Notes: generated by a model from the sequence alone, not told the origin. A stretch of DNA of 64,000 nucleotides from Elizabethkingia bruuniana (GCF_002024805.1 NZ_CP014337.1:1426001-1490000), one strand, 5' to 3'; positions 7,990 through 17,100 are shown, counted from the stretch's first letter. Numbers and translations are program-made.

Positions 7990-9438
7990 TTAGTATATTT
8001 TTATTTTTTTAGATATAAAATGAATCAGAAATAAGAGACCTGCTCCCCAGATAATAAGAGATAGTATAGCACTTATTTCATTTTTGAACAGATCTTTTTG
8101 TCCGATAAACCGATACCTGAAATCAGGCATTTCTTTCCAATGATCCTTACTTATAGTGTAAGGTTTATCTGTTGCTCCCTGCTTTTTGTTACTGATGTTT
8201 TCCATTTGCAGTTTATTCATCAGTTGGGCTAGCTTATAGCGATATGCTTCTACCTGTTCCTGATAGCTGACGTAGGAATTGAAGTCTGAACCGGTAAGTG
8301 CCATCGAGAGGTTTCGAATAGCCAGAAACGGGTTGACAAATGAGAGATAAGTGCTAACATTATTTTGCTTTTCGTAGATACGTAGCTGCTCGTTCCAGTA
8401 TTTATTATAGATCCCGGCACTTATTTTTTCGCCCTCTGCCATAATATAACCACTGTAATTAAAGGGTAATTCCTCTACTGTTGCTACTTTATAAGTTTTT
8501 AGCAAAGAGTCTTTTATTCCTTTATAGTGTATATCATCGGGATTATGGCTGTCCCCGGCTTTTATCAGCTCACTTTCTACCCGTGTATCAAAATCTATTT
8601 TGGAAGGAGCCGGATGTGTATAGCTTCCAAATACCTGTGCTGCTCTTGGCATAATCACAATAAATAATAGCCAGATACTTATTAATTTTATTAAAGATGA
8701 TTTTGATGTTTTACTTGTAGCCGAAACCAGTACACAAACCAGACATATAATAAAGAAATAACCAAAATAACTAAGGATAATCCATAATAAGCGTGTTACC
8801 TCATCTATACTAACTTTGAAACCAGCAAGAGATAACCAGAGAATTACTGAAACTATAATTACAGGAAAGTACAACAGACTGGCTACAGATAATAAACCCA
8901 GCATTTTGCCAGTCAAAAGTTCTTTCCATTTTACCCCCTGACTGAGAAGTACCTTCAGGGTGTTGTTTTCCCTTTCCGCAGATATACAGCTGAAACCAAG
9001 GAAAAAGATAAATAAAGGAACCAGGATCTGAAGGATCATTGCAATACTAATTTCTCCAAATCTTAGCATTCCTGATGAAAAACCGGCTTCCGAAAAGTTT
9101 GCTGTATTTTGTTTATGTGCTTCCAGAAATACAGAATTTCCGGTATAACGTTCTAGGCCTGAATCAAAAAAACTTAACGGATATCTTGGACGAAAGATCA
9201 GATAACCATAATGAGCCATTCTATGAGGATGCTTATCCGGTTTGCTTTCCCATTGCTGCCGTACTTCCTGCTGGTGTTCTGTTCTTATTTCTTCCTGTAC
9301 CGAATAGTTTTTCCAGCCCGTATAAGCTGCAAATAAAAATAAACAACTAAACAAAACGAGCAGAAAGAGGATCCCTTTATTTTGTAATGACTGTTTCCAT
9401 ACTTGTCCGGAAATCAGCCGAATGATATTTTTTCTCAT
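7990..9438 (-). CDS. ABC-2 type permease, DUF3526 family (first permease of the module)
   Basis: 482 residues, related in layout to its downstream neighbour. Helix 1 is at about 23-40, then a ~100-residue extracytoplasmic loop, then a helix bundle containing SAERENNTLKVLLSQGVKWKELL, the cytoplasmic coupling segment that meets the ABC ATPase. A second large soluble stretch (about 275-445) precedes the last helix. Two non-identical permeases plus one ATPase gene suggest a heterodimeric exporter with two ATPase copies. It lies 11 bases after the TonB receptor gene. DUF3526 proteins resemble NosY and other ABC-2 subunits; transported substrate unknown. Confidence 0.8.
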   Translation of the reverse strand: MRKNIIRLISGQVWKQSLQNKGILFLLVLFSCLFLFAAYTGWKNYSVQEEIRTEHQQEVRQQWESKPDKHPHRMAHYGYLIFRPRYPLSFFDSGLERYTGNSVFLEAHKQNTANFSEAGFSSGMLRFGEISIAMILQILVPLFIFFLGFSCISAERENNTLKVLLSQGVKWKELLTGKMLGLLSVASLLYFPVIIVSVILWLSLAGFKVSIDEVTRLLWIILSYFGYFFIICLVCVLVSATSKTSKSSLIKLISIWLLFIVIMPRAAQVFGSYTHPAPSKIDFDTRVESELIKAGDSHNPDDIHYKGIKDSLLKTYKVATVEELPFNYSGYIMAEGEKISAGIYNKYWNEQLRIYEKQNNVSTYLSFVNPFLAIRNLSMALTGSDFNSYVSYQEQVEAYRYKLAQLMNKLQMENISNKKQGATDKPYTISKDHWKEMPDFRYRFIGQKDLFKNEISAILSLIIWGAGLLFLIHFISKKIKIY

Positions 9439-9449
9439 ATAAACAAGAT

Positions 9450-11924
9450 TTAGAATTTATAGGTTGCAGTAAGCATTGCATTTCTGGGCGCTCCGGGGAA
9501 GAGTCTCAGATAATTCTGTGCTCCCAACCAATAGGTTTTGTTAAATAGATTATTGACATTAAGAGTCATCTCCAAATGTCCCTGTTTAGGAGTGTAATAG
9601 ATTGCAGCATCAAAAAGCGTATAATCCGGAACTACAAACGAGCGGTTATACATCGGGACTTTATTTCCGCTATACTGAATACCAAATCCAATAGCAAAAT
9701 CCTTCATAATACTATTTTGATCAAAGCTGTATTTCTGCCATATATTGGCACTATGAAATGGTGTGTTTTGTTTTCTGGCACCTACTAATGCAGGATTGGT
9801 ATCTTCCACAATTTTGGCATCGTTATAACCATAAGTAGCATAAACTTGCCAGTTTGGTAGAATATAACCGATAATATCCATCTCGAGTCCTCTGCTCCTC
9901 TCCTTTCCTCTTGTGACTAATAAATCAGGATTTGAAGGATCATTGGCATTTAGCAGAATGTTTTTCTGGATAATCTCATATATTGCCAGATTAACATGAA
10001 TTTTCTTGTTGAAAAAATCTGCTTTCATCCCGACCTCCTTAGAATTACTTATCAATGGCTGGAAAGCACGTCCGGATGGAATTGTTATCGGAGCTAAAGA
10101 AGCTGTATTGGATTGCGGCTGAAAGCCTTCGATATAGGAAGCATATACGTTTATTTTATCATTCACGGTATAGGTTAGTCCTATTCTCGGGATCAGTTTC
10201 GAATCTTTTACAACAATTTCATTGTTCTCTTTGTAATTTGTTACATCCTGAAACCATTCCTGTCGAAGGCTTAGAAATAAATTGAACCTGTTCCATTTGA
10301 TCTGATCCTGCAGATAAAGCCCCCCGGAAGTAATTAATGCAGGAGGTAAAGCTGCCTTAGTAAATATATACTCACTTGTATTTTTTATATTATATACAGG
10401 ATTCGCCAAATTAAAGTGTTCTACATTTGGCTTTGGCATTGTAATACCATCTACTGTAATCATTTGATAGGAATCAGCATTCTTTGGATCGTAAGACGAT
10501 GCTGTTTTTCCATTGACCAGTAGATATCCTCTTGCTGTATTTTGTGCTCCGCCTTTGTGCTTATGAGTACTTAGGTAATCATAACCTGCCAGAATCTTAT
10601 GTTGCAGAGGGCCTGTTTTTACATCAAATGTCAGATAGGTATTTAGATTATCGGTATTCCAGAATTGATCGCGCTGTACCATCTGCATTGCAGCAAGTGT
10701 AGGAATAGGTTTATTATCCTTGTCTACTGCAAAAGCATTGGTTGTTCTGTGTTCCTGTAAATCTTCTTTCCAGGTTTGCTTCATATAAGAAGCATTGATA
10801 CTAATCTTATCGGTAAACTTATGAGTGAAATTGGACATAATGATTAATTCCTTCGATTTGAAATAATCGTTTACTGCACCCAGATTAAAACTTATAGGTG
10901 TACTGCGGAGATCTGTAGCCCCATCTTTTGCCCCGAAAATAGGCTGTCCCCTGTCTATTCTGCCATTAGAATCATTGTAGATCATTTCTACATTAATGGC
11001 AGTTTTATCATTTGGGATATAAGAAAAGGATGGAGATATTAATATTGCTTTTTGAGACTGCAGATCTCTGAAGCTTTTTGCTTCCGTATAGGCAGCATTA
11101 AAACGATACAATAATGTTTTATCCTGATCCAAAGGCCCGGTAAAATCCATTGTTCCTCTTATTGTACTAAAGCTGCCTGCGCTTATACTTACCTCTCTCC
11201 TTGTTGTTTTTAATGGTTTCTTTGTAATCAGTACAATGCTTCCTCCAGGATCTACACTTCCCATAGTAGCACTTGCCGGCCCTTTTATTACTTCTATCTT
11301 CTCCAGATTGCTGGTAATAGGCTGCATAAAATAATACTGCCGGGTGCGCATACCGTTGATAATGGTCCCTTCTTCATTCTGTGCAATACCACGGATACTA
11401 AACTGGTTATAGTAACTTAGAGGCGTTACGCTGCTTGCCATCTTCACTGCATCACCCAACTGATAAGCTTGTTTATCCGCTATTAGTTCTTTACTTACAG
11501 TTGAGATTGAAAGCGGAATATCCTTATTATCTGCAGCGATCTTGGTAGCGGTGAAAGAGTAATCACTGTAATACTTTTTGGAAGAACGTCCCAAGATTTC
11601 AACATTTTGTATTTCGTTTGCCTGTCTGAAAAGCTGTATAAATATTTTAGGGGTTGTACTGTCTATTTTTATTTGATGGTTATAGCTATCATAAGCCTTT
11701 GCATTGGCTTCAATATGATATAACCCCGGCAGGATTCCGGTGACAATAAAGTTCCCCTCCTGATTGGTAGTTGTTTTATATTCTCCTTCTTTATTTTTGA
11801 TGATGATGTTTACATTACCAATTTTTTTTCCATCCTGACCCGTGACTTCACCTGAAAGATTTTCCTGTGCACAGATCTTCACACTGGATATTACCAGTGT
11901 GGCTGCTATATATAAATACTTCAT
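9450..11924 (-). CDS. TonB-dependent siderophore receptor (FhuE/FpvA type)
   Basis: 824 residues. Signal peptide 1-19, a carboxypeptidase-D-like regulatory domain about 22-105, a plug about 125-235 (DIPLSISTVSKELIADKQ, FSIRGI, EVIKGPASATMGSVDPGGSI) and a 22-strand-type barrel ending in Phe. The plug wording is characteristic of the siderophore receptor family rather than SusC or vitamin B12 receptors. It imports a ferric chelate across the outer membrane with TonB energy. It lies inside an operon with an ABC ATPase and two ABC-2 permeases, and just downstream of a hydroxamate siderophore operon on the same strand, so that siderophore is the likeliest ligand (inference). Confidence 0.9.
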   Translation of the reverse strand: MKYLYIAATLVISSVKICAQENLSGEVTGQDGKKIGNVNIIIKNKEGEYKTTTNQEGNFIVTGILPGLYHIEANAKAYDSYNHQIKIDSTTPKIFIQLFRQANEIQNVEILGRSSKKYYSDYSFTATKIAADNKDIPLSISTVSKELIADKQAYQLGDAVKMASSVTPLSYYNQFSIRGIAQNEEGTIINGMRTRQYYFMQPITSNLEKIEVIKGPASATMGSVDPGGSIVLITKKPLKTTRREVSISAGSFSTIRGTMDFTGPLDQDKTLLYRFNAAYTEAKSFRDLQSQKAILISPSFSYIPNDKTAINVEMIYNDSNGRIDRGQPIFGAKDGATDLRSTPISFNLGAVNDYFKSKELIIMSNFTHKFTDKISINASYMKQTWKEDLQEHRTTNAFAVDKDNKPIPTLAAMQMVQRDQFWNTDNLNTYLTFDVKTGPLQHKILAGYDYLSTHKHKGGAQNTARGYLLVNGKTASSYDPKNADSYQMITVDGITMPKPNVEHFNLANPVYNIKNTSEYIFTKAALPPALITSGGLYLQDQIKWNRFNLFLSLRQEWFQDVTNYKENNEIVVKDSKLIPRIGLTYTVNDKINVYASYIEGFQPQSNTASLAPITIPSGRAFQPLISNSKEVGMKADFFNKKIHVNLAIYEIIQKNILLNANDPSNPDLLVTRGKERSRGLEMDIIGYILPNWQVYATYGYNDAKIVEDTNPALVGARKQNTPFHSANIWQKYSFDQNSIMKDFAIGFGIQYSGNKVPMYNRSFVVPDYTLFDAAIYYTPKQGHLEMTLNVNNLFNKTYWLGAQNYLRLFPGAPRNAMLTATYKF

Positions 11925-11935
11925 GTATGTCGGCT

Positions 11936-12637
11936 TTAGATCGTTTCCAGATAGATTTTCTGTAATTCACTTGCCGTAACAGATTTAGCATCTATTGTAT
12001 GAACTAATGATCCCTGCTTCATTATTCCTATTCTTGTGCCTACGTTTACTGCATTGAAGATATCGTGGGTTGCCATCACAATGGTTTTGCCCTGGGCAAC
12101 AAATTCTTTACAAATCCTGGTAAACTCTGCGGTTGCTTTTGGATCCAGTCCGGAAGTTGGCTCGTCCATCAGGATAACATCGGCATCTTTAGCTATTGCA
12201 ATGGCAATCGCTACTTTCTGGCGCATTCCTTTAGAATAGGCAGAAAGTCTTTTATGGTGTGCAGATTCCTGCAAGCTGGTTCTTTTCAGAAATTCTGTAA
12301 GTTGTTCTTTCGAATAACTAAAACCAGCCATTTTGCTAAAGAAATCCAGATTTTCTATTCCTGTAAGATTAGGATATAACTGAACTACTTCAGGGATATA
12401 GGCAATGTATTTTTTAGTCCATTCATCGTTGAGGTGTACCTCTGCTCCATTGATCAAAGCTTTTCCGGAAGTTGCTTCCAGAAAGCCTAAGAAAATATTA
12501 ATTGTTGTTGTTTTGCCGGCACCATTTTGTCCCAGCAGGCAGAAAACTTCTCCTTTTTCTACGGATATATTAAGATTGCTTAGTGCAGTTACATTATTAT
12601 ACTGCTTACTAAGCGCTATTGCTTGTAATACTGACAT
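11936..12637 (-). CDS. ABC transporter ATP-binding protein of the ABC-2 module
   Basis: 233 residues from the ATG at 12637 (MSVLQAIALSKQYNNVTAL, the normal start of such ATPases). The open frame continues to 12781, but the extra 48 residues do not resemble an ABC domain. Walker A GQNGAGKTT, signature YSKGMRQK, Walker B VILMDEPTSGLDP and H-loop MATHD are all intact, so it should be active. The signature is of the drug/ABC-2 export class (CcmA/NosF-like). It sits 11 bases upstream of the TonB receptor gene and should energise the two DUF3526 permeases that follow. Confidence 0.9.
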   Translation of the reverse strand: MSVLQAIALSKQYNNVTALSNLNISVEKGEVFCLLGQNGAGKTTTINIFLGFLEATSGKALINGAEVHLNDEWTKKYIAYIPEVVQLYPNLTGIENLDFFSKMAGFSYSKEQLTEFLKRTSLQESAHHKRLSAYSKGMRQKVAIAIAIAKDADVILMDEPTSGLDPKATAEFTRICKEFVAQGKTIVMATHDIFNAVNVGTRIGIMKQGSLVHTIDAKSVTASELQKIYLETI

Positions 12638-12679
12638 CGAAAATATTATTATGTCTCCTCTGTGTATATACCGACAAAG

Positions 12680-12699
12680 CAACTGGCCAATACCAGTTG
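12680..12699. repeat. Inverted repeat CAACTGG-N6-CCAGTTG
   Basis: A perfect 7-bp inverted repeat in the 155-base gap between the small Cys/His-rich protein gene and the ATPase start. It could be an internal operator or an mRNA hairpin that sets the level of the downstream genes. If the longer ATPase frame were used, it would be coding. Confidence 0.35.
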
Positions 12700-12792
12700 T
12701 AAATGCTTTTAAATAATCAGAATAAACAGCGGATGTGTTATGTAAATAAGAATTGTAGTCAGCAGGATGTGCTGACGTCATTTATTTGAATA

Positions 12793-13149
12793 TCATAATA
12801 ATACTGGCGGACCTCTTACAGCTAAAGAAAAGAATTTTGAGAAAGAAGCCTCAGAAATAAAGGATAATATTTTGTCACCAAACTTACTGGAATAAAAATC
12901 CGGAATAAGTTTAGGTATATTCCCTTCCTCACCAATAAGTTTATGATGACAAATAGGACACTTACCGTCACATGAAGATGCTGCTTTTTTTAAGTTTGCA
13001 TCGCCATGTTTTGCTGTATGCTGAATTCCGTTGGTGTCGAAATTATGAAAAAAATGGTTGTGTAAATATTCTGCCGGAGAAACAGCAAAGGCATATATAG
13101 CTATAAAAATAGCGGTCAGAAAATTCTTATAATGCCTGCTTACCTTCAA
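12793..13149 (-). CDS. Small exported Cys/His-rich protein (DUF2946-like)
   Basis: 118 residues, starting with TTG; no ATG is in frame back to the upstream stop. A hydrophobic N-terminal segment (11-26) acts as signal or anchor, followed by a histidine-rich stretch (LHNHFFH, His44, His48) and Cys60, Cys64, Cys67-His68-His69 (CPICHH). The end reads RGPPVLL. The CPxC motif and the R-G/A-P-P ending recall the DUF2946 family, often found near metal or TonB transport genes; the family match is tentative. First gene of the TonB receptor/ABC-2 operon. It may bind metal or haem in the periplasm; function unproven. Confidence 0.6.
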   Translation of the reverse strand: MKVSRHYKNFLTAIFIAIYAFAVSPAEYLHNHFFHNFDTNGIQHTAKHGDANLKKAASSCDGKCPICHHKLIGEEGNIPKLIPDFYSSKFGDKILSFISEASFSKFFSLAVRGPPVLL

Positions 13150-13198
13150 CTTTTGGGGTTTGTTATCCGTTAATGGATGATTAGAGACTTCAATTTTA

Positions 13199-13206
13199 CA
13201 AATTTA
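13199..13206 (-). promoter_or_regulatory. -7 promoter box of the TonB receptor/ABC-2 operon
   Basis: The minus strand reads TAAATTTG, a full TAnnTTTG match, 50 bases before the TTG start of the first gene. Transcription would begin near 13192. No TTG at the normal -33 spacing was found. Confidence 0.45.
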
Positions 13207-13312
13207 AGAGGGATATACCAAATTAAATTTTACTAGCAGGGCTGTTTCAGGGCATTTGCCTATTGTGAAAATTAAGTATAAGCCTGATAAATTTAAAAAG
13301 CTTGTATAAATA

Positions 13313-13347
13313 AAAGCATTGCAAGCGGCTTTAGCTTGCAATGCTTT
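13313..13347 (-). terminator. Terminator of the siderophore operon
   Basis: AAAGCATTGCAAGC / GCTTGCAATGCTTT, a 14-bp perfect stem with loop GGCTTTA, lies 32 bases after the synthetase stop and is followed on the minus strand by TTTATTTA. It separates the siderophore operon from the receptor/ABC-2 operon on the same strand, so the latter needs its own promoter or read-through. Confidence 0.85.
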
Positions 13348-13378
13348 CTTAGATATTTCAATTATTTTGGGTTGTGTA

Positions 13379-15193
13379 TTACACCAATTCTCTTTTATAA
13401 ATATGAATCGGATTATCCAGCATCCCTACAAACTGTAAACTATTAATTGGGTCTTCAAGGTTTACCATTTGTTTATTGTTTTTTATTTGTAAACGGTTCA
13501 AACAGCATCTTTTAAATTGTGGTTCGAATATATCGTATTTTTCAAATTTCTCTCTCAGATGAGGCCTCTCTTCCTGATATGCTATAATCTTATCAGCAAC
13601 TAGTCTCCAGAAATTTTCATCTTTGAAGTCTGCCTGATCATGAAGATGAGCAGATAAATACCTCAGGAAGCAGTCGAATACATCAGTGAAAATATAAGTT
13701 AGTTTAAAATCGTCCGGAACTTTTATACCAATACGGCTGGTTTCACCCGGGAGTTTGATATCTCCGTTTAATACTGCAATCTCTTCTGCTATATCTTTCA
13801 TAATAATTTTCACCGGAGTGTAATTTTCCATAATCAGGATGAGATTCTCTCCGTGCGGCATGTATACAAGATCATATTCATAGAAGCTATGTATCAATGG
13901 CATCAGATAAAGATCGAGGTATTTGCTTACCCATTCTTCTGCTGTAAGACCTGATTTTTCGATTAACTCAGCGGCCAGAGAATAGCCATTATTATCGAGA
14001 TGAAGCAGAGCTGCCATTGTCATAAGACGTTGGTTTTCGTTGACGAAAGGCATTGGGCTTTCCCGCCATAATGCTGCCAGCATTTTGGTATAAGGTGTAT
14101 TATTATTCTGAAGTGCTTTTTCATAATATTCACTTCGGTAGCCTATTGCAGCTATTTCTTTCAGAATAATAAAGCCTTTTTCCTGAAGGTATGCATCGCT
14201 TTTTACCAAATCGTCTACCCACTGATTAATAGCCGGAGTAGCTTTCATGTAATAAGGTGAAAGTCCTCTCATAAAGCCCATGTTCAGCACAGACATAGCT
14301 GTTTTCACATAAAATTTATCCGGGTTGCTTGTATTGAAAAAAGTACGGATAGACTGTTGTGCGCGGTATAAGTCTTCTGCTTCACCTAGTAATACAATAT
14401 TTTGCAAGGCTATTTCTGAAGAGAAAGTCGGATTCATTTTATTATACCATTGCCACGGATGGATAGGCATATAATAGAATTCTTCGGCATTAAGATCCAG
14501 ATCTTTTAGTTTTTGGCGGAATTTTATTAATGTTTCGGGTGAAAGCTCCTGATTCATCAGCTCATCATAGCTAAGGCTTTCAACAGTTGAAAAATTGCAG
14601 CGATCCTTTTTTACAGCAATCCAAAGCAGGCGAAGTTCATTTTGTGATTCCGGCGCATATTTGTAATAATCATCCGCATCGAAGCCTATTCTTCCGTTGT
14701 TTGCAATAAAAGTAGGGTGTCCGGTTGTAGAACCTTCTATGGTCTGATAGTCTGCATCTGCCAGGATACAAGAATTGTTCTCACGATTCATTACCTGTGC
14801 TCTGGCATATAATGTACTAATCAGTTCCTCTATGTAAACCGGAAGTATCTCTTTAGAAAATTCCAACTCCTCTTTGAAATCTACGATGAGGTGTATAAGA
14901 TCTAATGGAACTTCTTTTCCGTTATGTGTCTTTTTTATTGAATGTACATCTATAGACCAATGATCTAAAACCCGCTTCTGTGCTTTGAAGGTATAAATTA
15001 TTTCTCCTTCTGCGTGTTGAGCAGGAAGCTGATAGTAACCCCATCCATCCTTTTCATATATTAATTGCGGGTTAATAATCATTTCATGAGCAAATTCAGC
15101 CAAAGCTTTCTGAATAAGATATAGATTTGCCTTTGCCCAGCTTTCCGGGGTAAGGTGTTCTATTGTTTTTTCGGGACTTATTATTTGGTTCAT
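13379..15193 (-). CDS. IucA/IucC-family NRPS-independent siderophore synthetase (DesD-like)
   Basis: 604 residues, full length for the family. The ATP-binding motif GSTTGHPTFIANNGRIGF lies near residue 155 and a FhuF-like C-terminal part runs from about 450 (MPHGENLILIMENYTPVKI, then KYDIFEPQFKRCCLNRL). It condenses N-acyl-N-hydroxy-diamine units through adenylated carboxylates. With decarboxylase, hydroxylase and acyltransferase partners this is the desferrioxamine/bisucaberin type, which predicts a hydroxamate macrocycle or chain. Its start overlaps the acyltransferase stop by 4 bases, so translation is probably coupled. It is the last gene of its operon. Confidence 0.92.
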   Translation of the reverse strand: MNQIISPEKTIEHLTPESWAKANLYLIQKALAEFAHEMIINPQLIYEKDGWGYYQLPAQHAEGEIIYTFKAQKRVLDHWSIDVHSIKKTHNGKEVPLDLIHLIVDFKEELEFSKEILPVYIEELISTLYARAQVMNRENNSCILADADYQTIEGSTTGHPTFIANNGRIGFDADDYYKYAPESQNELRLLWIAVKKDRCNFSTVESLSYDELMNQELSPETLIKFRQKLKDLDLNAEEFYYMPIHPWQWYNKMNPTFSSEIALQNIVLLGEAEDLYRAQQSIRTFFNTSNPDKFYVKTAMSVLNMGFMRGLSPYYMKATPAINQWVDDLVKSDAYLQEKGFIILKEIAAIGYRSEYYEKALQNNNTPYTKMLAALWRESPMPFVNENQRLMTMAALLHLDNNGYSLAAELIEKSGLTAEEWVSKYLDLYLMPLIHSFYEYDLVYMPHGENLILIMENYTPVKIIMKDIAEEIAVLNGDIKLPGETSRIGIKVPDDFKLTYIFTDVFDCFLRYLSAHLHDQADFKDENFWRLVADKIIAYQEERPHLREKFEKYDIFEPQFKRCCLNRLQIKNNKQMVNLEDPINSLQFVGMLDNPIHIYKRELV

Positions 15194-15774
15194 ATTATTT
15201 GATTTTGTAGGGCGTTTTTAAATTGTTCTCTGGTGCAAAACTCCAGATATGCTTCTTTTTCCAGTAGTTGTATTTTTTTGTAGCGTGTAAATCCGGCCTT
15301 TCGGTTAAGTTTGTGAACTTTCTCATTTCTAACATCCGGTTCCACTACAATACGTTGAATTCTATGATCAGAGAATAAAAACTCCATGATAGTCTGAAAT
15401 ACACTCCATGTGAAAGATTTTATTTTTTTGTCTGGTGGTGCCACCAATATATGCATACCACAATCTGAGTCTTCAACGTTGTAAAATTTGCTCAGGACAT
15501 GTTTTGGATGATAGCATTCCAGTAAAAAACATGGCTCACCTTCAAAATATCCCATACAGATATAATAATCCTTTTGTGCCAAAAGATATTCATAGGCTTC
15601 ATAGACTTGCTCTGTAGTTGTATCAAGCATTTGCCAGTATTCGGCATATTCCTGATTTACCCAGTTATGAATAACAGGAACATGCTCATCCAGATCCAGA
15701 GGAAAAAGTTCAAAGTTGCCCAATCCTTCTATATTTTTTGAAAAACAGGTTTTACTTTGAAATACTGGTCTCAT
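15190..15774 (-). CDS. Siderophore N-acyltransferase (IucB/DesC-like, GNAT)
   Basis: 194 residues, one GNAT domain of the AlcB/IucB type. HVPVIHNWVNQEYAEYWQM near residue 30 is the hallmark of this family, and the acyl-CoA region lies toward the C-terminus (RIQRIVVEPDVRNEKVHKLNRKAGF). It should acylate the hydroxylated diamine with an acetyl or succinyl group before the synthetase acts. It overlaps the hydroxylase gene by 23 bases and the synthetase by 4. Which acyl-CoA is used decides the final product and cannot be read here. Confidence 0.9.
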   Translation of the reverse strand: MRPVFQSKTCFSKNIEGLGNFELFPLDLDEHVPVIHNWVNQEYAEYWQMLDTTTEQVYEAYEYLLAQKDYYICMGYFEGEPCFLLECYHPKHVLSKFYNVEDSDCGMHILVAPPDKKIKSFTWSVFQTIMEFLFSDHRIQRIVVEPDVRNEKVHKLNRKAGFTRYKKIQLLEKEAYLEFCTREQFKNALQNQII

Positions 15775-17086
15775 ATTGTTGTGCTTTGGTTAGGTTTTCA
15801 TATACTCCGAATTTTTGGAACGCAATCTGCTGCTCCACATGATAAATATCCCTGCCGGTAATTTCTCTCAGGATGTAGGAATTTCTGTAGCATCCCATGC
15901 CTAAATCTGGTGTTACAAAGCCATGAGTTTCCAACTCTGCATTCTGAACAAAGATCTCATTGGCATTTTTGTCAATGCTGTAGTTACGCTGTACATTGAA
16001 TTTTTCAGAGGATTTCCAGTCTATTCGATCATTAATACCGTCTAAGAAAGCTGGCAGTCGGTATTTGTAACCTGTGCACAGTACCAGTCCGTCGGTTTCA
16101 AGGTGGAAGCTTTCCTCCTGCTCGGAATGATAGAATTCTAAATCAATAATCCCTTGCTTGGTGTATTTGGCACCAACACATTCTGAATTGGTTAAAAGAT
16201 TGGTTTTGAAATCAGCAGTAAGTCTTTTGGTATAGAGCAGATCAAAAATATCATTGATCAGACTTTCGTTAATCCCTTTGTAAAGGGAATTTTGATTTTT
16301 TAATAAAGCTCTTCTTTTTTCGGCAGGAAGACTGTAGAAATAATCAACATATTCAGGAGAGGTCAGCTCCAGAGTAAGTTTGTTATATTCCATCTGGAAG
16401 AAATGAGTAGAGCGTGTAATCCAGTTGAGTTCATATCCGTAAATATCTATTTCCTGTAACAGATCATAATATATTTCGGCAGCACTCTGACCACTTCCTA
16501 TAATGGTAATTGCTTTTCGTGACTGGAGTTCTTTCTTTTTATAAAGATATTCAGATGAATGTGCTGCGAGATCTTTTATCGGATGAAAAAATGAAGGCAT
16601 ATACGGAGTTGTTCCGGTGCCTAAAACGATTTTTCTTGTTCTGTAACTCTCTACGGTATCTTCTGTTTTGTTATATACTTTTACCAGATAATTTCCTTGT
16701 TCCTCATCATACATAATATCTTCTACATTATGACTGAATCGAAGGTTATCCAATTTTTCTATTGCCCACTGACAATACTGATTGTATTCATTCCTTAGGA
16801 GGTAGAAGTTCTCACGGATATAGAAAGAATAGATTCTTCCTTTTTCCTTTATATAATTGAGGAAGGTAAATTCGCTCGTAGGATCAGCCATTGTTACGAG
16901 GTCGGCCATGAATGGTATCTGCAGAGTTGTATCCTGCATCATCATACCTGGATGCCAGTTGAAACGGTCACTGCGGTCGAAAAATAAAGTATTGAGATCT
17001 TTTACAGGATTTGCAAGACAAGCCATACTAAGGTTGAATGGTCCTATTCCTATTCCTATTATGTCATATATTTTTTCCTGGGTCAT
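15752..17086 (-). CDS. L-lysine/cadaverine N-monooxygenase (DesB-like)
   Basis: 444 residues, flavin-dependent N-hydroxylating monooxygenase. FAD site GIGIGPFNLS at the N-terminus, NADPH site GSGQSAAEIYYDL near residue 195, and the ending typical of the family (DLGMGCYRNSYI). It hydroxylates the terminal amine of lysine, ornithine, cadaverine or putrescine to make the iron-binding hydroxamate. The adjacent decarboxylase favours a diamine substrate (cadaverine if the decarboxylase uses lysine). It starts 14 bases after the decarboxylase stop and overlaps the acyltransferase gene. Confidence 0.93.
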   Translation of the reverse strand: MTQEKIYDIIGIGIGPFNLSMACLANPVKDLNTLFFDRSDRFNWHPGMMMQDTTLQIPFMADLVTMADPTSEFTFLNYIKEKGRIYSFYIRENFYLLRNEYNQYCQWAIEKLDNLRFSHNVEDIMYDEEQGNYLVKVYNKTEDTVESYRTRKIVLGTGTTPYMPSFFHPIKDLAAHSSEYLYKKKELQSRKAITIIGSGQSAAEIYYDLLQEIDIYGYELNWITRSTHFFQMEYNKLTLELTSPEYVDYFYSLPAEKRRALLKNQNSLYKGINESLINDIFDLLYTKRLTADFKTNLLTNSECVGAKYTKQGIIDLEFYHSEQEESFHLETDGLVLCTGYKYRLPAFLDGINDRIDWKSSEKFNVQRNYSIDKNANEIFVQNAELETHGFVTPDLGMGCYRNSYILREITGRDIYHVEQQIAFQKFGVYENLTKAQQYETSISK

Positions 17087-17100
17087 GATTTGGTGGTATT

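Noticed and set aside
12036-12379. Open frames antisense to the ABC ATPase, and similar ones antisense to other genes
   Set aside because: They mirror well-supported coding sequences, lack recognisable domains and have no promoter or leader of their own.
12638-12781. N-terminal 48-residue extension of the ABC ATPase
   Set aside because: It does not resemble an ABC domain, and the ATG at 12637 gives the usual start; the repeat at 12680-12699 suggests non-coding DNA.
17043-17060. Three tandem CCTATT hexamers in the N-hydroxylase gene, as a phase-variation repeat
   Set aside because: The unit is 6 bases, in frame, and encodes the Gly-Ile-Gly-Ile-Gly FAD motif; length change would not shift the frame and the motif is under protein selection.
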